DNA of 64,000 nt from Microvirga arabica (GCF_016811235.1 NZ_JAFBID010000012.1:1-64000); one strand, 5' to 3'. Shown: positions 25,411-36,017, counted from the stretch's first letter. The notes: generated from the sequence alone by a model not told the origin. Numbers and translations are program-made.

Positions 25411-25627
25411 AAGTCGGATGAGGCCGGCCCGGCACCAAGCTGGGCCGCATCCTATTGACAAAGCATGATCTTTTTTCAAGAACCAGCCTCATCGCTCAGC
25501 CGCAGGAGCCTTGGGACTTGGCGTCATGCTTTCGACCATTCTCGGGCTCAGTGTTGAGAATGAGCAGGGCCAGCCTTACCTGTTGAGGCGTTAGGCTTGG
25601 CATCAAGAGTTCTTTGGAGAGGTAGCT

Positions 25628-26851
25628 ATGAGGCGCGTCGTCGTCACCGGCATGGGCATCGTGTCGTCCATCGGCAACAACACCCAGGAGGTGCTGGCCT
25701 CTCTGCGCGAAGCCAGATCCGGCATCAGCAAGGCCGAGGATTTCGCGAAATACGGCTTCCGCTGCCAGGTGCAGGGCGCCCCGAGCCTGAACCCGGAGGA
25801 GATCGTCGACCGGCGCGCCATGCGCTTCCACGCCAAGGGCACGGCCTGGAACCATGTGGCCATGGACCAGGCGATCCGCGACGCGGGCCTGGAGGAGAAC
25901 GAGATCTCCAACGAGCGCACCGGCATCATCATGGGCTCGGGCGGTCCCTCCACCCGCATCATCCTTGAGGCTGGCGACATCACCCGCGAAAAGGGCCCCA
26001 AGCGCATCGGGCCGTTCGCGGTGCCCAAAGCCATGTCCTCCACGGCTTCCGCGACGCTCGCCACCTGGTTCAAGATCAAGGGCGTGAACTATTCGATCTC
26101 GTCGGCCTGCGCGACCTCGAACCATTGCGTCGGCAACGCCTACGAGATGATCCAGTACGGCAAGCAGGACGTGATGTTCGCCGGCGGCTGCGAGGACCTG
26201 GACTGGAGCATGTCCAACCTCTTCGACGCCATGGGGGCCATGTCCACCAAGTACAACGATACCCCGTCACGGGCCTCGCGGGCCTATGACGTCAACCGCG
26301 ACGGCTTCGTCATCGCCGGCGGCGCGGGCGTGCTGGTGCTCGAAGAGCTGGAGCACGCCAAGGCCCGCGGCGCCCGCATCTACGGCGAGATCGTCGGCTA
26401 CGGCATGACCTCGGACGGCTACGACATGGTGGCCCCGTCCGGCGAGGGCGCGATCCGCTGCATGCGCATGGCCCTCAAGGACGTGCACAACCCGGTCGAC
26501 TACATCAACCCGCACGCCACCTCGACCCCCGTGGGCGACCAGAAGGAGATCGAGGCGATCCGCACGGTCTTCGGCTCCGGCGACAAGTGCCCGCCGATCT
26601 CCGCTACGAAATCGCTCACCGGGCACTCGCTCGGCGCCACCGGCGTGCAGGAGGCGGTCTACTCCCTGCTGATGATGAACAACGGCTTCATCTGCGAGAG
26701 CGCCCATATCGACGAGATCGATCCGGAATTCGCCGACATGAACATCGTGCGCAAGCGGGTCGACGATGCCCGGATCGACACGGTCCTGTCGAACTCCTTC
26801 GGCTTCGGCGGCACCAATGCCACACTCGTCTTCAGCCGCTACAACGGGTAA
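25628..26851 (+). CDS. fabB: beta-ketoacyl-ACP synthase I FabB
   Basis: It has 407 residues. The thiolase-fold catalytic triad is C161 ([12 protein letters not shown]), H296 ([11 protein letters not shown]) and H333 ([12 protein letters not shown]), with K328 next to it. It elongates the cis-3-decenoyl-ACP made by FabA, the step that commits to unsaturated chains. GGAGAGG lies just before the ATG. A gap of 217 bases from fabA may hold its own promoter. Confidence 0.97.
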   Translation: MRRVVVTGMGIVSSIGNNTQEVLASLREARSGISKAEDFAKYGFRCQVQGAPSLNPEEIVDRRAMRFHAKGTAWNHVAMDQAIRDAGLEENEISNERTGIIMGSGGPSTRIILEAGDITREKGPKRIGPFAVPKAMSSTASATLATWFKIKGVNYSISSACATSNHCVGNAYEMIQYGKQDVMFAGGCEDLDWSMSNLFDAMGAMSTKYNDTPSRASRAYDVNRDGFVIAGGAGVLVLEELEHAKARGARIYGEIVGYGMTSDGYDMVAPSGEGAIRCMRMALKDVHNPVDYINPHATSTPVGDQKEIEAIRTVFGSGDKCPPISATKSLTGHSLGATGVQEAVYSLLMMNNGFICESAHIDEIDPEFADMNIVRKRVDDARIDTVLSNSFGFGGTNATLVFSRYNG

Positions 26852-27009
26852 GACGTTGTCATAAACTTGAGACGGCCCCATGCGAAGCCCCGGTGACTCC
26901 AAGGGGACCTCGCATGGATACGCTCAATCACACCACGATTCCGGCTCGCGATGCACACTTTCATAACAATTGGCATCGCACCCTGGAGCCGATGCAGAGG
27001 GGAACCCAC

Positions 27010-27840
27010 GTGACCGGTCTGATGCAAGGAAAGCGCGGCCTCATCATGGGCGTCGCGAACGATCACTCCATTGCCTGGGGCATCGCCAAGGCCGTGGCCG
27101 AGCAAGGGGCGGAGCTCGCCTTCACTTATCAGGGCGAGGCGCTCGGCAAGCGCGTGGCTCCGCTGGCGCAGTCGCTCGGCTCCAACCTCGTGGTCCCCTG
27201 CGACGTGGAGGATCTCGCTTCTGTCGACGCGGTGTTCGACACCCTCGACAAGGCTTGGGACGGCCTCGACTTCGTGGTTCACGCCATCGGCTTCTCCGAC
27301 AAGTCGCAGCTCAAGGGCCCTTATGTGGACGTCACCACCCGGGAGAACTTCTCCCGCACCATGGTGATCTCCTGCTTCTCCTTCACGGAGATCGCCCAGC
27401 GCGCCGCCAAGCGCATGCGCAACGGCGGCTCGCTCCTGACGCTGACCTATGGCGGCTCCACCCGGGTCATGCCGAACTACAACGTGATGGGCGTGGCGAA
27501 GGCGGCCTTGGAGGCTTCGGTGCGCTACATCGCCAACGACCTCGGCCCCGCCGGCATCCGCTGCAACGCCATCTCGGCTGGTCCCGTGCGGACGCTTGCG
27601 GGCGCGGGCATCGCCGATGCGCGCCTGATGTTCACCTATCAGAAGGCCCATTCGCCCCTGCGCCAGAACATCACCATCGAGGATGTCGGCGGTGCTGCCC
27701 TCTACATGCTGTCGGATCTCTCCCGCGGCGTGACCGGCGAAATCCACTACGTGGATTCCGGCTATAACATCATCTCCATGCCGCGCCCCGAGGTGCTCAG
27801 GGCTCAGGATGCCGCCGGCGTGACGGGTGAAGAAGGCTAA
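27010..27840 (+). CDS. fabI: enoyl-ACP reductase (NADH) FabI
   Basis: From GTG 27010 it has 276 residues, the normal length. GVANDHSIAWGIA is the NADH-binding loop typical of FabI, and the catalytic Tyr-x6-Lys is Y157 and K164 in YNVMGVAKAALEA. It reduces trans-2-enoyl-ACP in each elongation cycle. An earlier ATG at 26914 with AAGGGG upstream would add 32 residues; both starts have good ribosome sites, and the shorter matches family length. It ends the fab unit before the terminator at 27877-27908. Confidence 0.95.
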   Translation: MTGLMQGKRGLIMGVANDHSIAWGIAKAVAEQGAELAFTYQGEALGKRVAPLAQSLGSNLVVPCDVEDLASVDAVFDTLDKAWDGLDFVVHAIGFSDKSQLKGPYVDVTTRENFSRTMVISCFSFTEIAQRAAKRMRNGGSLLTLTYGGSTRVMPNYNVMGVAKAALEASVRYIANDLGPAGIRCNAISAGPVRTLAGAGIADARLMFTYQKAHSPLRQNITIEDVGGAALYMLSDLSRGVTGEIHYVDSGYNIISMPRPEVLRAQDAAGVTGEEG

Positions 27841-27876
27841 AGCCAGACCTTTCGCGCCGATCCCTGAATATTCTGA

Positions 27877-27908
27877 GGCCGGCCGTTGCAAGACGGTCGG
27901 CCTTTTTC
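27877..27908 (+). terminator. rho-independent terminator after fabI
   Basis: AGGCCGGCCGT pairs with ACGGTCGGCCT (one G-U pair) around a 6-base loop and is followed by a run of T. It lies 36 bases after the fabI stop. The remaining stretch to 28150 holds no gene I can support. Confidence 0.85.
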
Positions 27909-28150
27909 ACGTTCGATCCAGCCGCCATCTGAAATTTTGCAGCTGGCCTTAACGGAGTCGCTTCTGAGCGGTCAGCATCCGTGCTCCCTCTGCAAGCGAT
28001 CACAGTGAGCCTGCGGGAGACGTAAAGGAAAGCTCAATTACCGATTTAATTAACCCTTACAATGACAAGATATCTTTTGCCGGATGGACAGAAGGATCTA
28101 CGTCGGCCAAGGTTTTTGCCTTCATCTTGTAGTATTATCAAGTCTGCTCA

Positions 28151-30790
28151 ATGCATCGCAACCAATCCATCGCTCCTCTTGAAGGAGGTAGTCTTTATCG
28201 CGAGGCGGTATTCGATGGTGCCTGCAACGTTTTCTTTGAAAAAGAGAGTTTATACCGTTACGCCATTGAGCTGAGCCACCAGATCCTATGGGTTTCGGAT
28301 ACGGAAGGTCACATCCTCTATATCGGGCCGGGCTGGGCGGAGATGATCGGCTACCCTCTCGAAGACCTGCTGGGATATGGCTGGATGCAGTTCGTGCATC
28401 CGGATGACGCTGCCCGGCTGCAGCAGGCCCGGCGCGAGACCCTGATTTCAGGGGCGTCCTACGAATGCGAGTACCGGATCAGGGCGGCCGACGGCAGCTA
28501 CCGGTGGTTCCGCTCCAGCGCGGGAGCGCGCCGGAACGAGGCCGGGGCGGTCATTCTCTGGTACGGCACCACCCAGGACATCCAGGACCGCAAGCTTGCC
28601 GAACTGACCCACCAGGGCCAGACGCGGGTCCTGGAGATGATCGCCGCCGGACGGCCGCTCGACGAGGTGCTGACGGCTCTCTGCCGCCTCGCCGAAGACC
28701 AGATTGCTGGAGCCCGCTGCTCGATCCTCCTCTTCGATCCGGAGCGCGGGCTGCTCCGGCACGGAGCGGCACCCAACCTTCCCCCGGCCTACAACGCGGC
28801 CATCGACCTCCTGCCCATAGGGCCGGATGCCGGGTCCTGCGGCCCCGCCGCCTACACGCGCAGCCCCGTGATCGTCTCGGACATCGCGAACGACCCGCTC
28901 TGGGCCCCATGGCGCGATCTCGCTCTGCAGCATGATCTGCAGGCCTGCTGGTCGAAGCCGATCCTGTCCCGGTCCGGCGATGTGCTCGGCACCTTCGGCT
29001 TCTACTATGCCGAACCACGCTCCCCGACCCGGAGCGAGATGGCAGGGATTGATGCCGTGTCGCATCTGGCGGCACTCGCCATCGAGCGGCAGCGGAGTGA
29101 GGCGGCCCTGCGCGACAGCGAGGAGCACTACCGCTATTCGGTTGAGCTGAACCCGCAGATTCCCTGGACGGCCGACGGGGACGGCAATGTTCTGACCACC
29201 TCCCCTCGCTGGACCCAGCTGACGGGCGGGTCCCCTGACGGGACAGCCGACTCAAACTGGGAGGAGGCCATTCATCCTCAGGACCTGCCTCTCCAGCGAC
29301 AGAAATGGCTTGAGGCGGTGCGCACGAGTGAACCGCTGGATGCGCAATGCCGAGGACGTCTCGTCGACGGAAGCTACCGCTGGTTTCGGACCCGGGCGAT
29401 CCCTCACCTGGCCGAGGACGGGACGGTGATCCGATGGTACGGCACGGTCGAGGACATCCATGACCGCAAGATCGCCGAGGAGCAACTCCACCGGGCAGCC
29501 TATCACGACGATCTCACCGGCCTCGCCAACCGGAGGTTCTTCCGCGAACGCCTCAAGCAGGTTCTGGACGAGGTTACCGACGAGTCCCATGCCATCGGCC
29601 TCCTGGTCATGGATCTCGACCACCTCAAGCAGATTAACGACCGGTTCGGCCATGACGCCGGTGACAATCTCCTGAAGGAGTTCGCCCAGCGCCTGCGGCA
29701 GGCGGTGAAGCCCACCGATGTGGTGGCCCGTCTGGGCGGAGACGAATTCGCCGTGATCCTGCCCGACGTCGCCGGCGAGGAGGAGGTCGCGGAGATCGCC
29801 CGAACCATTCTGTGCCGTATGCAGGAACCGCTCAAGCGCAGCGGCAAGGCGCTGGACTGTCGCACCAGCATCGGCGGCGCCATCGCGCTCGCAGCAGGAA
29901 CCAGCCCCGAGGATCTCCAGAAGCAGGCGGATCTGGCGCTCTACCACAGCAAGAGTTCAGGCCGCGGGGCGTTCAAGATGTTCGTCCCGGCCCTACGCCA
30001 GGAAGCGCAGCGGACGGCCTCGGCCCTGGAGGTGGCGGCGAAAGCCGTGGAAGCCGGCTGGATCATGCCGTTCTACCAGCCCAAGGTGGTGCTGGCCTCA
30101 GGGGCCATCGGCGGCTTCGAGGCGCTGTTGCGCTGGCAGCATCCGCGCGGCGGCATCCAATCGCCGGAAAAGATCGCCCCGGCCTTCAACGACACCGAAC
30201 TCGGCACCGCCATCGGCGAGCGCATGCGCGCCTGCGTATTGTCCGACATGCGCCGCTGGCTCGATGCCGGGCTCAACCTCGGGCGCATTGCCATCAATGC
30301 ATCGGCGGCCGAGTTCCGTCGCGATAATTATGCCGAGCGCGTGCTCGAGGAGCTGAGGCAGGCGGGCGTGCCGGCCCATTGCCTCGAAGTGGAGGTGACC
30401 GAGAGCGTGTTTCTCGGTTCCAGCACCCAGCTGGTGGAACGGGCCCTGCGTGCCTTGAGCGCCGAGGGCGTCACCATCGCGCTCGACGATTTCGGAACGG
30501 GCTATGCTTCCCTGTCTCACCTCAAGCGCTTTCCGGTGAACACGCTCAAGATCGACCGCACCTTCGTGCAGGACCTGGAAGCGGACGCAGGGGACGCGGC
30601 CATCGTGAAGGCCGTGCTGAACCTCGGGCACAATCTCGGCATCGAGGTCGTCGCCGAGGGCGTCGAGACGGCTTTCCAGGCCTCTCTCCTGCAGCGCATG
30701 AGCTGCGACCTGGTCCAGGGTTATCATTTCGGACGCCCGATGCCGGGGAGCGACGTGCCGTCCTTCCTCGCGTCATGGCAGGGGATGTAG
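28151..30790 (+). CDS. PAS-GAF-PAS-GGDEF-EAL cyclic-di-GMP signalling protein
   Basis: It has 879 residues. Domains in order: PAS (about 33-150, with SYRWFRSS), GAF (about 160-310), PAS (about 322-440), GGDEF (about 450-610, intact GGDEF at 529-533) and EAL (about 620-875, intact EAL at 657-659). The EAL metal and catalytic set is visible: INASAAEF, VEVTESVF, LDDFGTGYASL and VVAEGVET. The residues before GGDEF read KPTD instead of RxxD, so the usual product-inhibition site is absent. The protein is soluble, with no membrane helix. It could make or break c-di-GMP, and the sensory domains decide; the signal is unknown. Confidence 0.93.
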   Translation: MHRNQSIAPLEGGSLYREAVFDGACNVFFEKESLYRYAIELSHQILWVSDTEGHILYIGPGWAEMIGYPLEDLLGYGWMQFVHPDDAARLQQARRETLISGASYECEYRIRAADGSYRWFRSSAGARRNEAGAVILWYGTTQDIQDRKLAELTHQGQTRVLEMIAAGRPLDEVLTALCRLAEDQIAGARCSILLFDPERGLLRHGAAPNLPPAYNAAIDLLPIGPDAGSCGPAAYTRSPVIVSDIANDPLWAPWRDLALQHDLQACWSKPILSRSGDVLGTFGFYYAEPRSPTRSEMAGIDAVSHLAALAIERQRSEAALRDSEEHYRYSVELNPQIPWTADGDGNVLTTSPRWTQLTGGSPDGTADSNWEEAIHPQDLPLQRQKWLEAVRTSEPLDAQCRGRLVDGSYRWFRTRAIPHLAEDGTVIRWYGTVEDIHDRKIAEEQLHRAAYHDDLTGLANRRFFRERLKQVLDEVTDESHAIGLLVMDLDHLKQINDRFGHDAGDNLLKEFAQRLRQAVKPTDVVARLGGDEFAVILPDVAGEEEVAEIARTILCRMQEPLKRSGKALDCRTSIGGAIALAAGTSPEDLQKQADLALYHSKSSGRGAFKMFVPALRQEAQRTASALEVAAKAVEAGWIMPFYQPKVVLASGAIGGFEALLRWQHPRGGIQSPEKIAPAFNDTELGTAIGERMRACVLSDMRRWLDAGLNLGRIAINASAAEFRRDNYAERVLEELRQAGVPAHCLEVEVTESVFLGSSTQLVERALRALSAEGVTIALDDFGTGYASLSHLKRFPVNTLKIDRTFVQDLEADAGDAAIVKAVLNLGHNLGIEVVAEGVETAFQASLLQRMSCDLVQGYHFGRPMPGSDVPSFLASWQGM

Positions 30791-30797
30791 CCCCAAA

Positions 30798-31697
30798 TTA
30801 TTCCGGCACATCATCATAAGACAGGGCCCAGCCCGCTCCGGTAAAGCAACACCGTCCAGGCGTGGCGCTCTGCCGCCAGACCAGGCTGCGCACGAACTCC
30901 ATCCCGCCGCTCTCGAAGGCGGCCTGCAGCGCCTGCCTGTCCTCTCCCGGCTGCGACAGGCGTCCCTCCGCACAGACGAAGGACACGTGGCCGAGCCATC
31001 GCACGGCAAGGCCGGCTCTCTTGCTTGTCACCAACAGCCCCGCGCCGTAGAGGGAGTGCGTCCCTCCCCCCGGGCTCGGTTTCGGCTGGGGAACGCCGAG
31101 GGGAAAGATGAGCCGGCCGTTCTGTTTGAGGCGCTCGATCCAGGCCTCGGCCGGTCTCCCGACGGCAAAATTTACATAAACCGCATCCACATCCTCGCGC
31201 GGCCATTCGGCGCCGTCGCCCTGGACGACGGTGACGTTGGGCAGGTCCGCCAGATTGTCCCGGGCGCGCTGCGCAAGAACGGGATCGAACTCGACGGCGA
31301 GCACATGCCCTCGTGTGCCGACGAGATGGGCGAGCAGCGCCGAGTAATAGCCCGTTCCCGCGCCGATATGGGCCACGCGCTCGCCCTCGCGCAGGTTTAG
31401 AGCATGCAGGCAGCGGGCATGGAGGGACGGGCTGCCGTTGTTGACGCCCTTGTCGGACGCAAGGGCGAAGAGCACATCCTGATACAGCACTGCCGGATCG
31501 TGCGATGCGACGGTGTCGTAGCCTCTCAGCCCGCGCGACATCAGCCACGGCGGCGCGCCGATGAAGCGCTCGCGCGTAACGGCGGCGAAGGCTTCCTCGA
31601 GCCTGGGATCGTCCGCGATGCCGCAGAGCGTGAGGATCTGCTTGGCATAGGCGCGCCGGATCACGGCCAGTTCGCCGTGGCTGAAAACTGAACTCAT
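30798..31697 (-). CDS. protein-L-isoaspartate O-methyltransferase-like methyltransferase
   Basis: It has 299 residues from ATG 31697 with GAGGAA upstream. The SAM motif I is VAHIGAGTGYYSALLAHLVG, preceded by a PCMT-like N-terminal part (SLHARCLHALNLREGERV). The last 90 residues do not follow the canonical enzyme, so true isoaspartate repair is uncertain; it may methylate another carboxyl or a small molecule. Its stop lies 8 bases from that of the GGDEF-EAL gene in convergent orientation, with no obvious terminator between. Confidence 0.8.
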   Translation of the reverse strand: MSSVFSHGELAVIRRAYAKQILTLCGIADDPRLEEAFAAVTRERFIGAPPWLMSRGLRGYDTVASHDPAVLYQDVLFALASDKGVNNGSPSLHARCLHALNLREGERVAHIGAGTGYYSALLAHLVGTRGHVLAVEFDPVLAQRARDNLADLPNVTVVQGDGAEWPREDVDAVYVNFAVGRPAEAWIERLKQNGRLIFPLGVPQPKPSPGGGTHSLYGAGLLVTSKRAGLAVRWLGHVSFVCAEGRLSQPGEDRQALQAAFESGGMEFVRSLVWRQSATPGRCCFTGAGWALSYDDVPE

Positions 31698-31874
31698 CGG
31701 GCATTCCTCGTCTGTCGCGGCGATTGTCGGCGCAAGCAGGGCCATGTGCAACTGAGTAGCCGGATGCTGTGATCGGGCCAGATTTTTCACGAGTGCGCGA
31801 GAGGGCCAACCTTGGCCTTGCCATCGCCACGATCCGGCGTCACGAGGGGCCTCCCTTCAGACGAGTCGCTTTTC

Positions 31875-32501
31875 ATGATCCTGTCGCGCCGCACTCTTCT
31901 CGCCGGTCTCGCCGCATCCGGCGTCAACGTCCCTGCCTTCGCGCAGTCGGGGCCGGAGCCGCAGCTGGTGCCCATCGAGCTGGTGGAGGATACGCTGGCT
32001 CTTCCGTCCGCCGTGCGGCTCGGCCACAAGCATGGCGACGTGATCATGATCGAATATTTCGACTACAACTGCCCCTGGTGCAAACGCTCGGCCGGGGACC
32101 TGCCGGCGCTGCTGAAGGCGGAGCCGGACCTCTCCTACGTGCTGGTGAATTTCGCCGTTCTCGGCATCCCGTCTGTCACGGCTCACAAGGCGGCGCTCGC
32201 CTATCTCCAGCTCCATGGCCCCGAGCGCTATCTCGACCTCCACCTCGCCCTGTTCCTCCTGCGCGGCGCCCTGGATGGCGGGCGGGCGCTGGCAGAAGCC
32301 GAGCGCCTCGGCGCCGACCGGGCGCGCCTGGAGGAAGCCGCCAATGCCGAGCGCACCGCGCAATGGATGAAGGACACCCTCAAAATCGGCGATTCTCTCG
32401 GGTTCGTCGCCACCCCGTCCTTCCTGGTCGCCACGCAATCCTATGCGGGCGGCATGACGCTTGCGCAGAAGCGCGAGGCGATTGCCGCGGCGAGGGGCTG
32501 A
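31875..32501 (+). CDS. exported DsbA-family thiol-disulfide protein
   Basis: It has 208 residues from ATG 31875. The signal peptide starts MILSRRTLLAGLAASG, which has a twin-arginine-like pair. The thioredoxin-fold active site is CPWC in YFDYNCPWCKRS, and TPSFLV supplies the cis-Pro loop. This is the Com1/DsbA-like subgroup, so it should form or shuffle disulfides in periplasmic proteins. No DsbB partner is adjacent. Confidence 0.88.
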   Translation: MILSRRTLLAGLAASGVNVPAFAQSGPEPQLVPIELVEDTLALPSAVRLGHKHGDVIMIEYFDYNCPWCKRSAGDLPALLKAEPDLSYVLVNFAVLGIPSVTAHKAALAYLQLHGPERYLDLHLALFLLRGALDGGRALAEAERLGADRARLEEAANAERTAQWMKDTLKIGDSLGFVATPSFLVATQSYAGGMTLAQKREAIAAARG

Positions 32502-32526
32502 TCACCCCTTTCACGAACACCCTTTG

Positions 32527-32626
32527 GTGTCATTCCCGGCCGGAGCGTCAGCGGAGGGAAGGGAATCAATAGCGCTGAGCGTACGAATGGATCCCCTTCC
32601 CGCACTTCGTGCGCCGGAAATGACAC
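32527..32626. repeat. type B palindromic intergenic repeat, copy 1
   Basis: It begins GTGTCATTCCCGGCCGGAGC and ends CGCCGGAAATGACAC. Inside are GGGAAGGGAATC and GGATCCCCTTCCC, which face each other. Related copies lie at 37937, 40634 and 42736. It sits between the DsbA-like gene and murJ. Confidence 0.75.
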
Positions 32627-32699
32627 AGCGCAGCACATTCTCCGCAAAAGGCAGGGAAAGTTGCACGAGACGAAGCGAACCGGTTAAGCCTCAGAGCGC

Positions 32700-34256
32700 A
32701 TGTCGCTCATCCGCTCCTCCCTTCTGGTCAGCTTCGGCTCCGTTGCCTCGCGCATCCTCGGTTTCGCGCGCGACGTGCTGTTCGCGCAGGCCTTGGGCGC
32801 AGGTCCGGTGGCGGATGCGTTTCTTGCGGCTTTCCGCCTGCCGAACCTCGTGCGCCGCATCGTCGGCGAGGGCGGGCTCAATCCGGTGCTCGTGCCGGGT
32901 TTGAGCCGGGTGGGTCCGGACGAGGCAGTCACGATGGCGGGCGATGCGCTCAGCGTCTTCGCCCTTGCGCTGCTGGCGCTCACAGGCCTCGTAGAGATCG
33001 GTGCGGGCCTTATCGCCTTTCTCCTCGCGCCGGGCTTGCACGATAACGGGGAGACGCTGGCGCTGGTCGCGCTCTATACCCGCCTGTCGTTTCCCGTCGT
33101 GATCTGCGTGACGCTCGCCTCCATGGCGGCTGCCGTTCTCAACGGGCGCGGGCGCTTTACGGCCACGGCGCTTGCGCCGCTCGCGGTCAATGGCGGATTG
33201 ATCCTGGCGCTCGTGGTGCTGGAAAGCGGGTTCGAATTCCCTCTCGCCCAAAAAGCCGCATGGCTTGCGGCTGCCTCAAGCCTCGCCGGCCTCGTCCAGC
33301 TCGGCATCGTGGCGGCAGCGCTCCTGCAGGGCTGGCCGCGCCTCGTGCGCTTTCGCCGACCGCGCTGGTCACCCTTCCTGAAGAGCCTGCTGCTGGCGGG
33401 ACTGCCCGTGCTGGCAGCCAGCGGCGCGGTGCAGATCTACTTCCTGGCCGCCACCCAGATCGCCTCCTTCTGGCCCTCCGGCGTGTCCTGGCTCTACTAC
33501 GCCGAGCGGGTCATGCAGCTGCCGCTCGGCCTGATGGCGGGCTTGAGCGCAGGCCTGCTCCTGCCGGAGCTGGCCCGGCGCCATCAGGCGGGCGAGCGGC
33601 AGACTTTGATAACGGCGCAGAACCGGGCCCTGGAGGTGGCGCTGCTGCTTGCCCTGCCGGCCGGTGCCGCCCTGGTCATCCTGGCCCGTCCCATCAGCAC
33701 GGTTCTCTTCGAGCGCGGTGCCTTCGTGTCCACGGATGCCGATGGCACCGCCCTGGTGCTCATGGCTCTGAGCCTGGGGCTTCCCTTCGCCACGGTGGGG
33801 AAAGTCCTGAGCCAGACCCTCTTCGCCCTGAGCTCCCTGAGAACCGCGCTCGCGGCCGCCGGCCTGGGCCTCGCTGTCACCGTGACCGCCTCCCTCCTCC
33901 TCGCCTGGCCGCTCGGCCCGACCGGGATTGCGCTTGGGGTCAGCCTCGGCTGCCTCGTTCACGCGGGCGCGGTGATCCTGGCTCTGCGTCGACTCGGCCT
34001 CTGGTCGCCCGACCGCCGGAGCCTGAGCCGCCTGGCGCGAGCGGTAACGGCGACCCTCGTCATGAGCCTCGGGCTCCTCGGCGCCAGAAGCGCCCTTCCC
34101 GAGCCCGGGTCTCTCATGCTGGCAGCCCTCTGCCTCGGCGGCTTTGGGCTTTATGCCCTTGCCGCCATCGCGACCGGCGCCATGACCCGCGACGATTGGG
34201 CCTCTCTCACGAAAAAATCGTCAGAACCCTTGCGTCCCGACGCGGGCCTGTCATAA
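32700..34256 (+). CDS. murJ: lipid II flippase MurJ
   Basis: It has 518 residues with about 14 membrane helices. The opening SLIRSSLLVSFGSVASRILG and FARDVLFAQALGAGPVADAF are the MVF/MurJ signature. Charged central-cavity residues are kept (RLPNLVRRIVGEGGLNPVLV). It flips the peptidoglycan precursor lipid II to the outer face of the inner membrane. It is followed by trpS after 133 bases, an order common in Rhizobiales. Confidence 0.95.
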   Translation: MSLIRSSLLVSFGSVASRILGFARDVLFAQALGAGPVADAFLAAFRLPNLVRRIVGEGGLNPVLVPGLSRVGPDEAVTMAGDALSVFALALLALTGLVEIGAGLIAFLLAPGLHDNGETLALVALYTRLSFPVVICVTLASMAAAVLNGRGRFTATALAPLAVNGGLILALVVLESGFEFPLAQKAAWLAAASSLAGLVQLGIVAAALLQGWPRLVRFRRPRWSPFLKSLLLAGLPVLAASGAVQIYFLAATQIASFWPSGVSWLYYAERVMQLPLGLMAGLSAGLLLPELARRHQAGERQTLITAQNRALEVALLLALPAGAALVILARPISTVLFERGAFVSTDADGTALVLMALSLGLPFATVGKVLSQTLFALSSLRTALAAAGLGLAVTVTASLLLAWPLGPTGIALGVSLGCLVHAGAVILALRRLGLWSPDRRSLSRLARAVTATLVMSLGLLGARSALPEPGSLMLAALCLGGFGLYALAAIATGAMTRDDWASLTKKSSEPLRPDAGLS

Positions 34257-34389
34257 CCCGCGCCGCAGAGAAGCATGTTCCGGACAGGCGGGTCCTCCGC
34301 CCTCCGTCAGGACGATGCATTGAAAATAGGGTTTAGGGCAGCGCGAGGATCCCTCCGTTCGCCTGCACGTCCCGCAGGAGTTCAAGGCG

Positions 34390-35430
34390 ATGGCGCAGTT
34401 CAAGGAGCTGGTGTTCTCGGGCGTTCAGCCCACGGGAAACCTTCATCTCGGGAATTATCTCGGCGCCATCAAGCGCTTCGTGGCCATGCAGGAGAATTAC
34501 GACTGCATCTACTGCGTCGTGGACATGCACGCGATCACGGTGCCGCAGAACCCCGCCGACCTCACCCGGCAGATCCGGGAAGTGACCGCCGCGTTCCTCG
34601 CCGCCGGCATCGACCCGAAGCGCCACATCGTCTTCAACCAGTCCCAGGTGCCCCAGCACGCGGAACTCGCCTGGGTGTTCAACTGCGTCGCGCGGCTGGG
34701 CTGGCTCAACCGCATGACCCAGTTCAAGGACAAGGCCGGCAAGGACCGTGAGAACGCCTCCGTCGGCCTCTACGCCTATCCGAGCCTGATGGCCGCCGAC
34801 ATCCTGGTCTACCGCGCCACCCACGTGCCGGTGGGCGAGGACCAGAAGCAGCACCTGGAGCTGACCCGCGACATCGCCCAGAAGTTCAACAACGACTGGG
34901 CCGAGTCGATCGCAGCCCACGGCTTCGGCGAGGCTTTCTTCCCGTTGACCGAGCCCATGATCCAGGGGCCGGCCACCCGGGTCATGTCGCTGCGCGACGG
35001 CTCGAAGAAGATGTCGAAGTCGGACCCGTCCGATTACTCGCGCATCAACCTTACGGACGATGCGGACACCATCGCCCAGAAGGTGCGCAAGGCGAAGACC
35101 GATCCTGAGCCCCTGCCCTCCGAGGTCGAGGGCCTGAAGACCCGGCCGGAAGCCGAGAACCTCGTGGCGATCTATGCGGCGCTGATGGACACCACGCCCG
35201 ACGAGGTGCTGCGCCAGCATGGCGGCGCGCAGTTCTCCGGCTTCAAGGCCTCCCTGGTGGACGTGGCAGTGACGAAGCTCTCGCCGGTCGCCGACGAGAT
35301 GCGCCGCCTCATGGCCGATCCCGGCTACATCGACGCGGTGCTGGCGGACGGCTCCGCGCGGGCGCGGGCGCTTGCCTCCGTGACCATGGATGCGGTGAAG
35401 GATATCGTGGGATTCGTGCGCGCCCGCTGA
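34390..35430 (+). CDS. trpS: tryptophanyl-tRNA synthetase
   Basis: It has 346 residues, the usual length. The class I HIGH-like motif is [12 protein letters not shown] (residues 15-26) and the KMSKS loop reads [12 protein letters not shown]. It charges tRNA-Trp with tryptophan. AGGAG lies 10 bases before the ATG. The gene lies between murJ and a universal stress gene. Confidence 0.97.
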   Translation: MAQFKELVFSGVQPTGNLHLGNYLGAIKRFVAMQENYDCIYCVVDMHAITVPQNPADLTRQIREVTAAFLAAGIDPKRHIVFNQSQVPQHAELAWVFNCVARLGWLNRMTQFKDKAGKDRENASVGLYAYPSLMAADILVYRATHVPVGEDQKQHLELTRDIAQKFNNDWAESIAAHGFGEAFFPLTEPMIQGPATRVMSLRDGSKKMSKSDPSDYSRINLTDDADTIAQKVRKAKTDPEPLPSEVEGLKTRPEAENLVAIYAALMDTTPDEVLRQHGGAQFSGFKASLVDVAVTKLSPVADEMRRLMADPGYIDAVLADGSARARALASVTMDAVKDIVGFVRAR

Positions 35431-35519
35431 CGCATGCGCTGCTTAAATGAGCGGCATGCGACCCGCTTGCCGTTGACGCAAAGGCAGGGCAGCATCCGGT
35501 GTCATCAGGAGAGCGTTCC

Positions 35520-36017
35520 GTGAGCGACAAGCGTCGATCCTACGAATCGGGCCACAGGCCGAAATTCATGGTGGTGGTCGACAAGACCCCGGAATGCGCC
35601 CGCGCGGTGCATTTCGCCTCCCGCCGCGCAGCCCGCACCGGCGCCAGCATGGTAATGCTTGCGGTCGTGGATCCGCCCGACGATTTCGAATGGATCGGCG
35701 TGGGCGAGGCCATGATCGAGGAAGCGAGCGAGGAGGCTCAGAAGCTCCTCGATACAGCTGCCCGCGAGGCCCGCAATGCGGCGGGCGTAGAGCCCGAGCA
35801 GATCATCCGTGTCGGCACCCGGGCGGACGAGATCATGAAGCTGATCCAGGAGGACGAAGATATCTCCTTCCTGGTGCTCGGCGCCGGCAACAGCAAGGAG
35901 GGCCCCGGTCCCCTGGTCTCGACCCTGGGCGGCCGCGCCGCCGCCTCCTTCCCTGTGCCCATCGTGATCGTGCCGGGCGGATTGTCGGACGAGCAGATCG
36001 ACGCGCTGGCGGGGTGA
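35520..36017 (+). CDS. single-domain universal stress protein
   Basis: It has 165 residues from GTG 35520, with GGAGAG 8 bases upstream; a GTG at 35499 is also open. One UspA domain: KFMVVVDKTPECARAVHFAS at the N-terminus, then FLVLGAGNSKEGPGPLVSTL in place of the GG-x9-G motif, and IVIVPG at the end. It is of the Rhizobiales type found next to trpS and nfu genes. Function in stress is inferred from the family. Confidence 0.88.
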   Translation: MSDKRRSYESGHRPKFMVVVDKTPECARAVHFASRRAARTGASMVMLAVVDPPDDFEWIGVGEAMIEEASEEAQKLLDTAAREARNAAGVEPEQIIRVGTRADEIMKLIQEDEDISFLVLGAGNSKEGPGPLVSTLGGRAAASFPVPIVIVPGGLSDEQIDALAG

